From Dactylosporangium aurantiacum (GTDB lineage: Bacteria; Actinomycetota; Actinomycetes; Mycobacteriales; Micromonosporaceae), in the NCBI RefSeq assembly GCF_000716715.1, contig NZ_JNYJ01000002.1:281847-345846 (forward strand): a stretch of DNA of 64,000 bases, read 5' to 3'. Positions within the stretch are counted from its first letter, which is position 1. Each line of letters starts with the position of its first letter. The position numbers and the translations under genes are program-made. The notes beneath the pieces were generated by a model. That model saw nothing but the letters and a program-made list of their open reading frames with translations, did no database searches and was not told the origin of the DNA. This document shows positions 51,290 to 60,748 of this stretch, in pieces.

Positions 51290-52993
51290 TCACGCCGGGG
51301 CGGGTGCCGGCCGCGGCGCGGTGACCGGACGCTCCGGCGCGCCCTCGACGGCGGCGTCCTCACCACGGCGGTAGAGCCACAGCAGCGTGCCGGCGAACGC
51401 CGCCACCGCCACGAGGCTCACCGTGACGTACCCCCAGTGCAGGTGGTGGCCCTTCCACACGGCCGCGACCCAGACCAGCGCCCAGTACGCCGCCTGCGCC
51501 GCCACCGCGAACCCGGTCAGCCACCGGGGCAGGGTGCTGAACAGCACGCCGGCACCGGCGAACAGCAGCAGCATCGTCGCGTACGAGCCCTGGTGCAGGT
51601 GGGTCGTCGACGGGCCGTACATGAGCAGCACCCACCCGGCGAGGGAAGCGCCGGCGAGGCCCAGGACCAGGCGCAGCCGGCCGGGGTCGGCGGCCGCCCG
51701 CAGCCTCCGGCGGGCGTCGCGGCGCAGCAGCGCGAGCCAGCCGAGGGTGAGCGCGCCGAAGGACAGGGCGAGGTAGCGGAACTCCTCGTCGCGCACGACG
51801 CTGGTACGGCGGTGGCCGAGCAGCTGGTACTGCACGTCCTGTACGCCGAACAGGGTGGCGGCGTTGGCGGCCTTGTTGGCGAGGGCGCCGGTGACGCCGT
51901 CGGCGCCGTACCGCACCCGCAGCAGCTCGCCGAGGGGGCGCCCGTCCGGCTCGGCGATGCCGGCGAGGTGCATCTTCAGCAGCCGGTCGCCGGGCGGGTC
52001 GTAGAGCCGCTGGTAGGCGACCCAGGGCGCGACCATGAGCAGCGCGGCCGCCGCCGCTGCCCCCAGCGACGCCCAGGACGGGCGGTGCCGCGGCAGCAGC
52101 AGGGCGGCGCCGACCGGCAGGAGCGTGAACACGACCCCGCCGTGCGCGACCATCGCGGCACCGGCGGCGAGCCCGCCGATCGTCCAGCTCCACCACCCGC
52201 GCCGGTCGAAGAACCACACGCCGCAGGCGAGCAGGACCAGCGCCGCCGGCAGCAGCTTCGGCCAGGTGAACACCGAGTTGAAGAAGCACAGCCCGGTGCC
52301 CGCGCACACCGCGATGACCAGCGCGACGGCCCGGGTGGTGACCCGCAGCGCCCGCAGCAGCCCCCACATGGCGGGCAGCCACAGCACCTGCAGCAGGACC
52401 GTCAGCACCTCGTAGCTCATGACCCGCCAGGCGGGGGACTCGGTCAGCGGCGCCTGCAGCAGCTGCACGCCGGACTGCAGCGGCGGCCGGTCGCTGCCCT
52501 GCCAGTCCCAGGTCACGGTGCGCGGGTCGCCGTGGTGGACGTTGTCGGCGAACAGCTGCGGCAGGATGTTGTCGCCGGTGAACCCGCTGAGGTGGCAGAA
52601 GCCGTTGACCTGGCCGGCGACCGGCGCGATCGTGCAGGAGAACGTGACCGCCGCGTACGTGAGGGTCAGCGCCAGCAGCAGCACCAGCGGCGCGGCGACG
52701 TCCAACCGGCGCAGGGCGGCGCGCAGGTCGCGGCGCAGCACGATCCAGGGCGCGGACAGCAGCGCGGCGGCGGCGAACACGGCGACGGCCGCGTCGCCGA
52801 GGCGGTGCGCGGCGAAGAACGCCCACAGCGTCACGTACCCGCACAGGCAGCCGACCAGGCCGGCGACCGGCACGACGAGGTACGCCGGGACGCGGTCCCG
52901 GCGGGCGAGCAGCAGTCCGGCGAGCAGCCCCGGCGCGAGCAGCCACAGCGCCTGCACCAGCAGCAACGGCAGCAGGTAGACGCTCGAACGCAT
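51290..52993 (-). CDS. Polytopic membrane protein, GT-C glycosyltransferase-like
   Basis: The ATG at 52993 gives 567 residues; an ATG at 53020 would add nine. About thirteen hydrophobic helices are seen. A large loop after the third helix cluster contains FTGDNILPQLFADNVHHGDP (about 140-159) and DWQGSDRPPLQSG (about 164-176), the kind of Asp-rich, Pro-rich extracytoplasmic loop found in GT-C enzymes that use polyprenyl-phosphate sugars. Two Cys (TFSCTIAP, NGFCHLSG) may form a disulfide there. It diverges from the ketopantoate-reductase gene. The function is inferred only from topology. Confidence 0.7.
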   Translation of the reverse strand: MRSSVYLLPLLLVQALWLLAPGLLAGLLLARRDRVPAYLVVPVAGLVGCLCGYVTLWAFFAAHRLGDAAVAVFAAAALLSAPWIVLRRDLRAALRRLDVAAPLVLLLALTLTYAAVTFSCTIAPVAGQVNGFCHLSGFTGDNILPQLFADNVHHGDPRTVTWDWQGSDRPPLQSGVQLLQAPLTESPAWRVMSYEVLTVLLQVLWLPAMWGLLRALRVTTRAVALVIAVCAGTGLCFFNSVFTWPKLLPAALVLLACGVWFFDRRGWWSWTIGGLAAGAAMVAHGGVVFTLLPVGAALLLPRHRPSWASLGAAAAAALLMVAPWVAYQRLYDPPGDRLLKMHLAGIAEPDGRPLGELLRVRYGADGVTGALANKAANAATLFGVQDVQYQLLGHRRTSVVRDEEFRYLALSFGALTLGWLALLRRDARRRLRAAADPGRLRLVLGLAGASLAGWVLLMYGPSTTHLHQGSYATMLLLFAGAGVLFSTLPRWLTGFAVAAQAAYWALVWVAAVWKGHHLHWGYVTVSLVAVAAFAGTLLWLYRRGEDAAVEGAPERPVTAPRPAPAPA

Positions 52994-53055
52994 GGCGTGA
53001 TTATCACGGAACGTATGCATGATCGATGCGTTTCGTCGCGAAATACCCTGGGGTG

Positions 53056-54027
53056 ATGCGATGGATGATCTACGGCGCGGGAGCGGTCGGCGGGGTCGTC
53101 GCCGCCCGGCTGGCGATGGCGGGCCACGACGTGGCGGTCGTCGCCCGTGGCGCGCACCTCGAGGCGATCCGCCGGGACGGGTTGACGCTGCGCCAGCCGT
53201 CCGGTGACACGGTCGTCCGGCTCGACGCGTACGAGCACCCGGCCGGCACCGGCAAGGACGTCGTCGTGCTCGGCATGAAGGGCATGGACACCGCGGCGGC
53301 GCTGGTCGCCCTGGAGGGCTTCGAAGGGCCGGTGGTCTGCCTGCAGAACGGGGTCGCCAACGAGCGGGCCGCGCTGCGGCACTTCCCCGACGTGTACGGC
53401 GTCCACGTCATCCTGCCCGGCAGCCACCTCGCCCCGGGGGTCGTCGAGGCCCACTGCGAGCCGGTCCCCGGCATCCTCGACCTGGGCCGCTACCCGGCCG
53501 GGACCGACGCGACGGCGCAGCGGCTCGCCGCCGGCCTGGAGTCCGCCGGGTTCGTGTCGCAGCCGCGGGCGGACATCATGCGGTGGAAGTACCGCAAGCT
53601 CGTGCTCAACCTCGGCAACGCGGTCGAGGCGCTGTGCGGGCGGGTCGCCGGCCTCGACGAGGCGGCCGCGCCGGTGCAGGCCGAGGGGGAGGCGGTGCTG
53701 CGCCACGCCGGGATCGACGTCGCGACGCAGGAGGAGGACCGGCAGCGCCGCGGCGACATCATGCGCTGGCCGTCGGACGCGGCCCGGGCCGGCGGCTCGT
53801 CGTGGCAGAGCCTCGCCCGCGGCACAGGCACCGTGGAGGCCGACTACCTCAACGGCGAGATCGTGCTCCTGGCCCGGCTGCACGGCACCGCCGCCCCGGC
53901 GAACGAGACCGCCCGCCGCCTGGTGCAGCGCGCCGCCCGGCAGGGCCTGCCGCCGGGCAGCATGACCCCGAAGGAGTTCCTCGACGCGGTCGAGGCCGTG
54001 ACCTTGCGCACGATCGGCCGGTCGTGA
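53056..54027 (+). CDS. Ketopantoate/2-dehydropantoate reductase-like protein
   Basis: The ATG at 53056 (MRWMIYGAGAVGG) gives 323 residues; the frame is open to an ATG at 53026, but the dinucleotide fold starts here. The N-terminal Rossmann motif IYGAGAVGG (about 5-13) and the loops VVVLGMKGMD (about 73-82) and QNGVANE (about 99-105) match ApbA/PanE. The C-terminal helical domain has RWKYRKLVLNLGNAVEAL (about 176-193) with the catalytic-type Lys. PanE reduces 2-dehydropantoate with NADPH in pantothenate synthesis, but many actinomycetes carry several paralogues with other substrates, so panE is not assigned. It is followed 27 bp later by a HAD phosphatase. Confidence 0.85.
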   Translation: MRWMIYGAGAVGGVVAARLAMAGHDVAVVARGAHLEAIRRDGLTLRQPSGDTVVRLDAYEHPAGTGKDVVVLGMKGMDTAAALVALEGFEGPVVCLQNGVANERAALRHFPDVYGVHVILPGSHLAPGVVEAHCEPVPGILDLGRYPAGTDATAQRLAAGLESAGFVSQPRADIMRWKYRKLVLNLGNAVEALCGRVAGLDEAAAPVQAEGEAVLRHAGIDVATQEEDRQRRGDIMRWPSDAARAGGSSWQSLARGTGTVEADYLNGEIVLLARLHGTAAPANETARRLVQRAARQGLPPGSMTPKEFLDAVEAVTLRTIGRS

Positions 54028-54054
54028 CCGGGTCCCTCGGGCAGGATCCGTCAG

Positions 54055-54717
54055 GTGGCTTCTGACGACCGGCTCGCGGCCGTGCTCTTCGACATGGACG
54101 GCACCCTCGTGGACAGCGAGAAGGTGTGGTCCGTCGGCCTGACCGAGCTCGCCGCCCACTACGGCGGCGTGCTGTCCGCGCAGGCCCGGCACGCGATGGT
54201 CGGCAGCAACATGACCGACTCGATGCGGCTGCTGCACGCCGACCTCGGCCTGCCCGCGAGCGTCAGCACCGACGACAGCGTGGTGTGGCTGGAGACCCGG
54301 GTCAAGGAGCTCTTCCACGGCGGGATCGAGTGGCGGCCCGGCGCCCGGGAGCTGCTCGCCGCGCTGCGTGCCGAAGGTGTACCCCTCGCGCTGGTGACCG
54401 CCACGCACCGGCACCTCGTGGACGTGGCGCTGCTGACGATCGGCGCCGACAACTTCGACGCGGTCGTCGCCGGCGACGAGGTCGACCGGACCAAGCCGCA
54501 CCCGGCGCCGTACCTGACCGCGGCGCGGCTGCTGGGCACCACCGCCCCGCAGTGCGTCGCCGTGGAGGACTCGCCGAACGGGCTGCTCAGCGCCCGCGCC
54601 GCCGGCTGCGCGGTGCTCGGCGTGCCGTGCGAGGTCGACCTGGACCCCGAGGGGGTCACGCTGGTCGGCTCGCTGCTCGACGTGGACGTGGCGTACCTGC
54701 GCAAGCTCGTCGCCTGA
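54055..54717 (+). CDS. HAD-superfamily phosphatase (beta-phosphoglucomutase-like)
   Basis: This 220-residue protein starts at GTG 54055. HAD motif I is LFDMDGTLVDSE with both Asp (about 11-22), motif II is the Thr in VTATH (about 118), the motif III Lys is DRTKPHP (about 144-150) and motif IV is VEDSPNGL (about 168-175). The cap is of the C1 helical type between motifs I and II (about 23-100). Enzymes of this subfamily remove phosphate from small sugar phosphates or act as mutases. It follows the ketopantoate-reductase gene at 27 bp, so the two are likely one operon. A very strong hairpin terminates the unit. Confidence 0.88.
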   Translation: MASDDRLAAVLFDMDGTLVDSEKVWSVGLTELAAHYGGVLSAQARHAMVGSNMTDSMRLLHADLGLPASVSTDDSVVWLETRVKELFHGGIEWRPGARELLAALRAEGVPLALVTATHRHLVDVALLTIGADNFDAVVAGDEVDRTKPHPAPYLTAARLLGTTAPQCVAVEDSPNGLLSARAAGCAVLGVPCEVDLDPEGVTLVGSLLDVDVAYLRKLVA

Positions 54718-54773
54718 GCGCGCTCGTCGGGTGGGCGCGCTTGTCGCCTGAGCGCACGTTTCGGGTGAGCGCG

Positions 54774-54807
54774 GCGAAGGGGGCGCCCCCGTGGGCGCCC
54801 CCTTCGC
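54774..54807. terminator. Perfect 15-bp bidirectional hairpin
   Basis: GCGAAGGGGGCGCCC (54774-54788) pairs perfectly with its complement at 54793-54807 around the loop CCGT. It separates the convergent HAD and ABC-permease genes and could stop transcription from both. Confidence 0.9.
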
Positions 54808-54819
54808 ATACCGTGCCGG

Positions 54820-57375
54820 TCAGTCGTGCGCGATGGCCTGCAGCACGTTGACCCGCGAGGCGCGGATCGACGGCAGCACCGCCGCGACCACCCCGACCAG
54901 CGCCGCGAGGAGCAGGTACGTCGCCATCTGGCTCCACGGGAACGCCAGCTTCGTGAACCCGTCGTCCTTCAGCGCCCGCACCACCGCCGCGCCGAGCCCG
55001 GTGCCGACCGCGAGGCCGAGCAGCGCACCGAAGGTGGAGATGACGACCGCCTCGACGGTCACCATCCGCATCGTCTGCGCCCGGCGCATCCCGATCGCCC
55101 GCAGCAGCCCCAGCTCGCGGGTGCGCTCCAGCACCGACAGCGCCAGGGTGTTGACGATGCCGAGGACCGCGATGAGGATCGCCAGGGCCAGCAGCACCTG
55201 GATCATCACCAGCAGCTGGTCGAACTGCGCGGCCTGCGCGTCGACGAACTCGGCCCGGTTCGCGACCGACACCTCCGGGTTGTCCACCAGCAGCTGGTCG
55301 ACCTGCCGCTGGATCGAGTCGACCGACGTGCCGTCGCTGACCCGCAGGTAGCCCCAGGACGGCTGCGCGGTGCGGAAGTCCTTCACCACGTCACCGGAGA
55401 CCACCAGGCCGCCCATCACGTCGCTCTTCTGGTACAGCCCGACGATCTTCACCTGGTGCGGCTGGCCGCGGGTGAACTGCATCGTCATCGTCGAACCGAG
55501 CTTCAGGTTGCGCTTCTTGGCGTTCTCCACGTCGATGACGGCCTGGTCCGGCCCGCTCCACGCCAGGGTGCCCTCGGTCGCGACGAGCTTGAACATGCCC
55601 GCGTAAGCGGCCATGTCCGGCGTCGCGGAGATGCCCCGGCCCTCGCCGTCGACCTGCGCGAAGTCCCAGTACTCGCTGGCCGCGCTGGCCACGCCCGGCA
55701 GCTTCGCCGCCGCGGTCATCACCGCCGGGTCGAACTTCGCCGGCCCGTTGTCGTCGCCGTCGCCGGAGATGATCAGGTCGACGGTCACCTGGGTCGCGGC
55801 CTGCGACGACAGGCTCTGCTTCGCCGAGGCGAGGATGACGTTGACGCCGGTGATGAGGGCCAGGCCGACCATCAGCGCGGCCGCGGTGATCGCGGTGCGC
55901 CGCGGGTTGCGGCCCGAGTTGAGCCGGCCCAGCTTGCCCGGCACCGACCAGGAGAACAGCCGGCCGAGCAGCGAGACCACCGGCCGGGCCAGCAGCGGCG
56001 TGAGCAGCGCGACGCCGATGAAGCTGACCAGGACCCCGCCGAGGATCAGCCACAGCGTGTTGTCGCCCTGCCCGGCCAGGCCGAGGCCGAGCATCGTGCC
56101 GCCGGCCGCGCCGACGAGCGCGCCGCTGACGGTGAGCTTGGTGAGCGGCCGGTCCGGGGTCGCGACCTCCTGCAGCGCCGCGATCGGCGGGATGCGGGAG
56201 GCGCGCAGCGCCGGCAGGACCGCCGCCACGACCGTCACCAGCAGGCCGACCACGAACGCGCTGATCACCGCGGCGGCCGGCACGCCGACGCTGGCCAGCT
56301 CGACGCCGCTGACGTTGCCGAACACCCAGGCGAGCAGGACCCCGACGCCGATGCCGGCGGCCAGGCCCAGCACGGAGGCGATGAGCCCGATCGCGACCGC
56401 CTCGATGATGACCGAGCCGAGGGTCTGGCCGCGGCTGCCGCCGAGGGCCCGCATGAGCGCCAGCTCCCTGGTCCGCTGCGCGACGATGATCGAGAACGTG
56501 TTCAGGATGAGGAACGTGCCGACGAACAGCGCGACACCGGCGAACCCGATGAGCACGTTGTTGAAGAACGCCAGACCGTCGCGGAACTCCTTGGTCGTCT
56601 CGTCGGTCAGCTGCTGGCCGGTCTTGACCTGGAACCCGGCGGCCTCGCCGCCGAGCGCGGCGGCGATGTCGTCGCGCAACTTCTCGTTGGTCACGCCGTC
56701 GGCGGCCGTGACGTTGATCGAGCTGTACACGTCCTTCTCGCCGAGCATCAGCTCCTGCGCGACCGGGGTGGTGAACAGCACCTCGAGCGAGCCGCCGAGG
56801 GAGTCGCGGTCGCCGCTGTAGCCGAAGATGCCGACGAGCTTGAACACGCGCTTGCCGGGCTGCAGGGTGAGCACGCCGACGTCGTCGCCGACCTTGAGCC
56901 CGCCGGCGCTCTTGGCCGTGGTCACGTTGACCACGATCTCGTTGTCGGCGGCCGGTGCCCGGCCCTCCCGCAGCTGCAGCAGGTCCGAGGTGCCGACCCA
57001 GTTGCCGCCGAGCCGCGGCGGGCCGAACGTGGTGACGACCTTGCCGTTCTTGCCGATGACCCGGGCGCCGTCGGCGGTCGCCTCGCCGGTGACGCTCGCG
57101 ACGCCGGGCACGGCGCGGACCTTGTCCAGGGTCGCGGCCGGGATGTTCGCCTGCTGCGACGGGCCGAAGTCCTGGTCGCCGACCTTCGACTTCTGGGTGA
57201 CGTTGACGTCGGTGCCCTGGTACACGGAGGCGAAGAGGCTGTCGAAGGAGCGGCCCATGGTGTCGGTGAGCACGAACGCCCCCGACACGAACATCACGCC
57301 CAGGACCACGGCCAGGCCCGACAGGACCAGCCGCAGCTTGCGTGACATCAGGCTCTTGAGTGTGGCGCGCAGCAT
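54820..57375 (-). CDS. ABC transporter permease, FtsX/MacB type (paralogue 1)
   Basis: This 851-residue protein starts at ATG 57375, two bases after the broken ATPase gene stop. It has the layout MacB periplasmic domain, FtsX helices, a second MacB-PCD domain and a second FtsX set: LRLVLSGLAVVLGVMFVSGAFVLTD at the start, FVGTFLILNTFSIIVAQRTRELALMRALG in the middle (about 285-313), and VLGIVNTLALSVLERTRELGLLRAIGMRR near the end. The ERTRELALLRA motif contacts the ATPase. Such exporters move lipids, lipoproteins or antimicrobial peptides out of the cell. A closely related paralogue lies 800 bp away. The frame is intact throughout. Confidence 0.9.
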   Translation of the reverse strand: MLRATLKSLMSRKLRLVLSGLAVVLGVMFVSGAFVLTDTMGRSFDSLFASVYQGTDVNVTQKSKVGDQDFGPSQQANIPAATLDKVRAVPGVASVTGEATADGARVIGKNGKVVTTFGPPRLGGNWVGTSDLLQLREGRAPAADNEIVVNVTTAKSAGGLKVGDDVGVLTLQPGKRVFKLVGIFGYSGDRDSLGGSLEVLFTTPVAQELMLGEKDVYSSINVTAADGVTNEKLRDDIAAALGGEAAGFQVKTGQQLTDETTKEFRDGLAFFNNVLIGFAGVALFVGTFLILNTFSIIVAQRTRELALMRALGGSRGQTLGSVIIEAVAIGLIASVLGLAAGIGVGVLLAWVFGNVSGVELASVGVPAAAVISAFVVGLLVTVVAAVLPALRASRIPPIAALQEVATPDRPLTKLTVSGALVGAAGGTMLGLGLAGQGDNTLWLILGGVLVSFIGVALLTPLLARPVVSLLGRLFSWSVPGKLGRLNSGRNPRRTAITAAALMVGLALITGVNVILASAKQSLSSQAATQVTVDLIISGDGDDNGPAKFDPAVMTAAAKLPGVASAASEYWDFAQVDGEGRGISATPDMAAYAGMFKLVATEGTLAWSGPDQAVIDVENAKKRNLKLGSTMTMQFTRGQPHQVKIVGLYQKSDVMGGLVVSGDVVKDFRTAQPSWGYLRVSDGTSVDSIQRQVDQLLVDNPEVSVANRAEFVDAQAAQFDQLLVMIQVLLALAILIAVLGIVNTLALSVLERTRELGLLRAIGMRRAQTMRMVTVEAVVISTFGALLGLAVGTGLGAAVVRALKDDGFTKLAFPWSQMATYLLLAALVGVVAAVLPSIRASRVNVLQAIAHD

Positions 57376-57377
57376 CG

Positions 57378-57972
57378 TCAGACCGTCCCGTCCAGCGCGG
57401 ACTTGTCCAGCCGCTTGAGCCGGTCGAGGACCGCGTCGGCGGTCGGCGCGTACAGGTCGTCGACGATGTGCCCGTCGGCGAGGAACACGACCCGGTCGGC
57501 GTAGGACGCGGCGTTGGGGTCGTGGGTGACCATGACGATCGTCTGGCCGAAGTCGCGCACCGAGTTGCGCAGGAACGACAGCACCTCCGCGCCGGAGCGC
57601 GAGTCGAGGTTGCCGGTCGGCTCGTCGGCGAAGATGACCTCCGGCCGCGACACCCAGCAGGTTGAACTGCTGGAAGATGAAGCCGACCTTGGTGCGGCGC
57701 AGGTTCGTCAGGCCCCGGTCCGACAGGCCGGTGATCTGCGTGTCGCCGATGAACACCTCGCCGCGGGTGACGGCGTCGAGCCCGGCGAGGCAGTGCATGA
57801 GCGTCGACTTGCCGGAGCCCGACGGGCCCATGATCGCGGTGAAGCGGCCCTTCTCCAGCTCCACCGACACCCCGCCGAGCGCGTTGACCTGCGCCTCGCC
57901 CGTGCCGTAGACCTTCCAGACGTCGACCGCCTTCGCGGCCACCTCGGTGCGCGTCGCAACCGATGCAGTCAT
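57378..57972 (-). pseudogene. ABC transporter ATP-binding subunit (paralogue 1), broken by an internal deletion and frameshift
   Basis: The ATG at 57972 starts a normal LolD/MacB-type ATPase: Walker A IMGPSGSGKST (about 52-62) and the Q-loop GFIFQQFNLL (about 105-114). At 57655 the sequence jumps to VSRPEVIFADEPTGNLD in another frame, which carries Walker B, the D-loop and VTHDPNAASYADR to the stop at 57378. Missing are about 55-65 residues including the helical domain and the LSGGQ signature, so no functional ATPase can be made as written. The second paralogue has almost the same break, and both junctions follow a 99-bp tract that is identical between the two genes, so an assembly error must be considered. 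Confidence 0.78.
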
Positions 57973-58143
57973 GATTCCCCCTGGTGAATGGTGTGCCTTC
58001 ATCCTCGGGGCGGATCGGGCCGGTCTCGTCCGCCCGCAGGGCGAGCCGACCACCGGTATTTCGCTGGGGGATCAGCCCGGAGCCAATCTCAGGGTCAACC
58101 CCTAGCCCGCCGTCTCAGCGTGCACAGGAAGGGCCCCGGAGAT

Positions 58144-58180
58144 GCGATTCGCCGGCCGGGGCGACCCCGACCGGCGAATC
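58144..58180 (-). terminator. Hairpin downstream of permease paralogue 2
   Basis: CGATTCGCCGG (58144-58154) pairs perfectly with CCGGCGAATCG (58170-58180) around a 15-nt loop. It lies 16 bp after the stop codon of the minus-strand permease gene. Confidence 0.7.
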
Positions 58181-58195
58181 GTTCTCGCGTTCTTG

Positions 58196-60745
58196 CTACT
58201 CGTACGCGATGGCGTTGAGGACGTTCAGCCGCGCCGCCCGCACCGCCGGGATGATGCCCGCCACGACACCGACGATCACCGCGCCGACCAGGTAGAGCAC
58301 CATCGTGCCCCACGGCATCGTGACCGCCCCGAACCCGACGGCCCGCTTCAGCGCCGTGACGATCGCCGAGCCCAGCCCGGCGCCGATGGCGAGGCCGAGG
58401 ACCGTGCCGAACACCGTGATCACCACCGACTCGATGGTCACCATCAGCCAGGTCTGGCCGCGCCGCAGGCCGATCGCCCGCAGCATGCCCAGCTCCCGGG
58501 TCCGCTCGATGACCGACAGCAGCAGCGTGTTGATGACGCCCAGGACCGAGATCGCCAGCGCCGCCGTCAGCAGGATCTGCACGACGATCAGGATCGCGTC
58601 GAAGACGAGCTGGCTGTTGCCGGCGTACTCCTTCTTGGTGACGACGTCGACCTCGGGGTTGTTCTTGATCACCCCGTCGACCGCGGCCTTCGCGTCGTTG
58701 ACGTTCACACCGCTTTTGACCTGCACGAACGCCTGGATCGGCTGCGGGAACGCGAACCCGGTCTGCGCGTCGGCGTCGGAGATCGTGATCCCGCTGGTCG
58801 CGGCGTTGCTCTGGGTGATGCCGACCAGCTTCAGCGTCTTCGTGCCGCCCTTGTTGAACGTCACCTGGAAGCTGTCGCCCAGCTTCCACTTGCGGTCCTT
58901 GGCGCTCTTCTCGTCGGTGATGAACTCGCCGCTGTCGAGCCGGTCGACGCGGCCCTGCTCGGCCTTGAGCTTCAGCACCGTGACGGCCGCCGTCATGTCG
59001 TCGAACGCGGCGACGAACTCCTGCTTGCCGTTGAACTCCACCGCGTCATACGTCAGCGAGACGGCGGTCTGCGTCTGCGGCAGCGCCTTGATCCGGCGCA
59101 GCTCGTCGGGCTGGATGACCGGCGGCACGTCGGAGGTCTGCTGACCCATGACGACCAGGTCGGCCTGCAGGTCCTTCTCCACCGTCTCGCCGATGGCCGT
59201 CGACAGCGACGTGAGCACCGTGCTGATCATCGTGATGATCGCGATGCCGATCATGACCGCGCCGGCCGTGATCGCGGTGCGGCGCGGGTTGCGCGAGGAG
59301 TTGCGCTTGCCGAGCTTGCCCGGGATCGTCCAGGAGAAGATCGACCCGAGCGCCCCGACGAGCGGCTTGCTCAGCAGCGGGGCGAGCAGCGTGACGCCGA
59401 TGATGATCAGCAGCACGCCGCCGAACACCAGCAGCAGCGTCGCGTCGCCGGCCCCGGCCAGGCCCCACACCAGGGCGCCGGCGCCGAGGGCGGTGACGAG
59501 GCCGCCGGCGATCGTGATCCCGGTCAGCGGCCGGTCGGTCGCCGCCGCCTCACGCATCGCCGCGATCGGCGCGACCCGGGCCGCCTTGATCGCCGGCACG
59601 ACCGCCGAGACCATGGTGACCAGGATGCCGACCGTGAACGACACGATGATCGCCGTCAGCGGGAAGCCCACCCCGGCGGAGTCCATGTCGGCGGTCGAGG
59701 CGAAGAACGCCGCCCCGGCCGAACCCAGCCCGAGGCCGACGAGGAAGCCCAGCAGCGACCCGATCACGCCGATGATCAGGGCCTCGATCAGCACCGACTG
59801 GATGACCTGCCCCCGGCCGGCGCCCATCGCCCGCAGCAGCGCCAGCTCCTGGGTGCGCTGCGACACGATGATCGAGAACGTGTTGAGGATCAGGAAGACG
59901 CCGACCAGCAGCGCGACCACGCCGAAGCCGAGCAGGAAGTAGTTGACGTAGGCCAGCAGGTCCCGCAGCTGCTTGCTGGACTCCTCCGACAGGTCCTGAC
60001 CCGTCTGCACCACATACCCGTCGCCGAGCGCGGCCTTGATGTTGTCGCGGACCTTCGCGTCCGCGACGCCGCTGTCGGACTTGACGTCGATGAGGTTGAA
60101 CGCGCCCTTCTGGCCGAGCATCAGCTCCTGCGCGGTGCCCTCGGTGAACAGCACCGCGGTCTCGCCCGCCATCGAGTCCCGGCCGCCGCTGTACTGCATG
60201 ATGCCGGAGATCTTGAACGTCTTGCGCGGCTGGGTGCGGGTGATGACGTCGATCGGGTCGCCGACGGCGAACTTGCCGGTGGCGGCGAGGCCGTTGTTGA
60301 TGACCACCTCGTCGTCGGCCGACGGCGCCTTGCCGGCGATGAGCTTCGTCAGCTCGTCCTCGCCGCCCCAACTGCCGCCGAACTGCCCGGACCCGCTGGG
60401 CACGATCTTGCCGTTCTTGCCGACGGCCCGGGCGCCGGTCAGGAACACCTGGCCCTTCGCCGACCTCACCCCGTCGACGCCGGCGACCTTCTCCACGTCC
60501 GCGGCGGTCAGCGGCTTCAGCGACTGGGCCGGACCGCCGCCCTGCGACTCGACGTCGGCCTTCGTGGTGACCTGCACGTCGGTGTTGGTGTAGATGTCGG
60601 CGAAGATGTTGTCGAACGTGCGGCCCAGCGTGTCGGTCAGCACCAGCGAGCTGGCGATGAACATGACGGACAGCACGACCGCCAGGGCCGAGAGGATCAG
60701 CCGGAGCTTGCGCGCCAGCAGGCTCTTGAGCGTTGCGCGAAGCAC
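58196..60745 (-). CDS. ABC transporter permease, FtsX/MacB type (paralogue 2)
   Basis: The GTG at 60745 gives 849 residues. The organisation is the same as paralogue 1: an opening membrane segment (LRLILSALAVVLSVMFIASSLVLTD), a MacB-PCD domain, FtsX helices with NTFSIIVSQRTQELALLRAMG (about 282-302), a second periplasmic domain and the closing ERTRELGMLRAIGLRR. The two permeases are homologous throughout and likely arose by gene duplication. The gene begins 3 bp after the broken ATPase frame, so the ATPase-permease pair was one operon unit. Export of lipids or peptides is the family role. The frame is intact. Confidence 0.9.
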   Translation of the reverse strand: MLRATLKSLLARKLRLILSALAVVLSVMFIASSLVLTDTLGRTFDNIFADIYTNTDVQVTTKADVESQGGGPAQSLKPLTAADVEKVAGVDGVRSAKGQVFLTGARAVGKNGKIVPSGSGQFGGSWGGEDELTKLIAGKAPSADDEVVINNGLAATGKFAVGDPIDVITRTQPRKTFKISGIMQYSGGRDSMAGETAVLFTEGTAQELMLGQKGAFNLIDVKSDSGVADAKVRDNIKAALGDGYVVQTGQDLSEESSKQLRDLLAYVNYFLLGFGVVALLVGVFLILNTFSIIVSQRTQELALLRAMGAGRGQVIQSVLIEALIIGVIGSLLGFLVGLGLGSAGAAFFASTADMDSAGVGFPLTAIIVSFTVGILVTMVSAVVPAIKAARVAPIAAMREAAATDRPLTGITIAGGLVTALGAGALVWGLAGAGDATLLLVFGGVLLIIIGVTLLAPLLSKPLVGALGSIFSWTIPGKLGKRNSSRNPRRTAITAGAVMIGIAIITMISTVLTSLSTAIGETVEKDLQADLVVMGQQTSDVPPVIQPDELRRIKALPQTQTAVSLTYDAVEFNGKQEFVAAFDDMTAAVTVLKLKAEQGRVDRLDSGEFITDEKSAKDRKWKLGDSFQVTFNKGGTKTLKLVGITQSNAATSGITISDADAQTGFAFPQPIQAFVQVKSGVNVNDAKAAVDGVIKNNPEVDVVTKKEYAGNSQLVFDAILIVVQILLTAALAISVLGVINTLLLSVIERTRELGMLRAIGLRRGQTWLMVTIESVVITVFGTVLGLAIGAGLGSAIVTALKRAVGFGAVTMPWGTMVLYLVGAVIVGVVAGIIPAVRAARLNVLNAIAYE

Positions 60746-60748
60746 GGC

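Noticed and set aside
54826..57345. Plus-strand frame of about 839 codons opposite permease 1
   Set aside because: Same GC-bias shadow as opposite permease 2; no protein-like composition.
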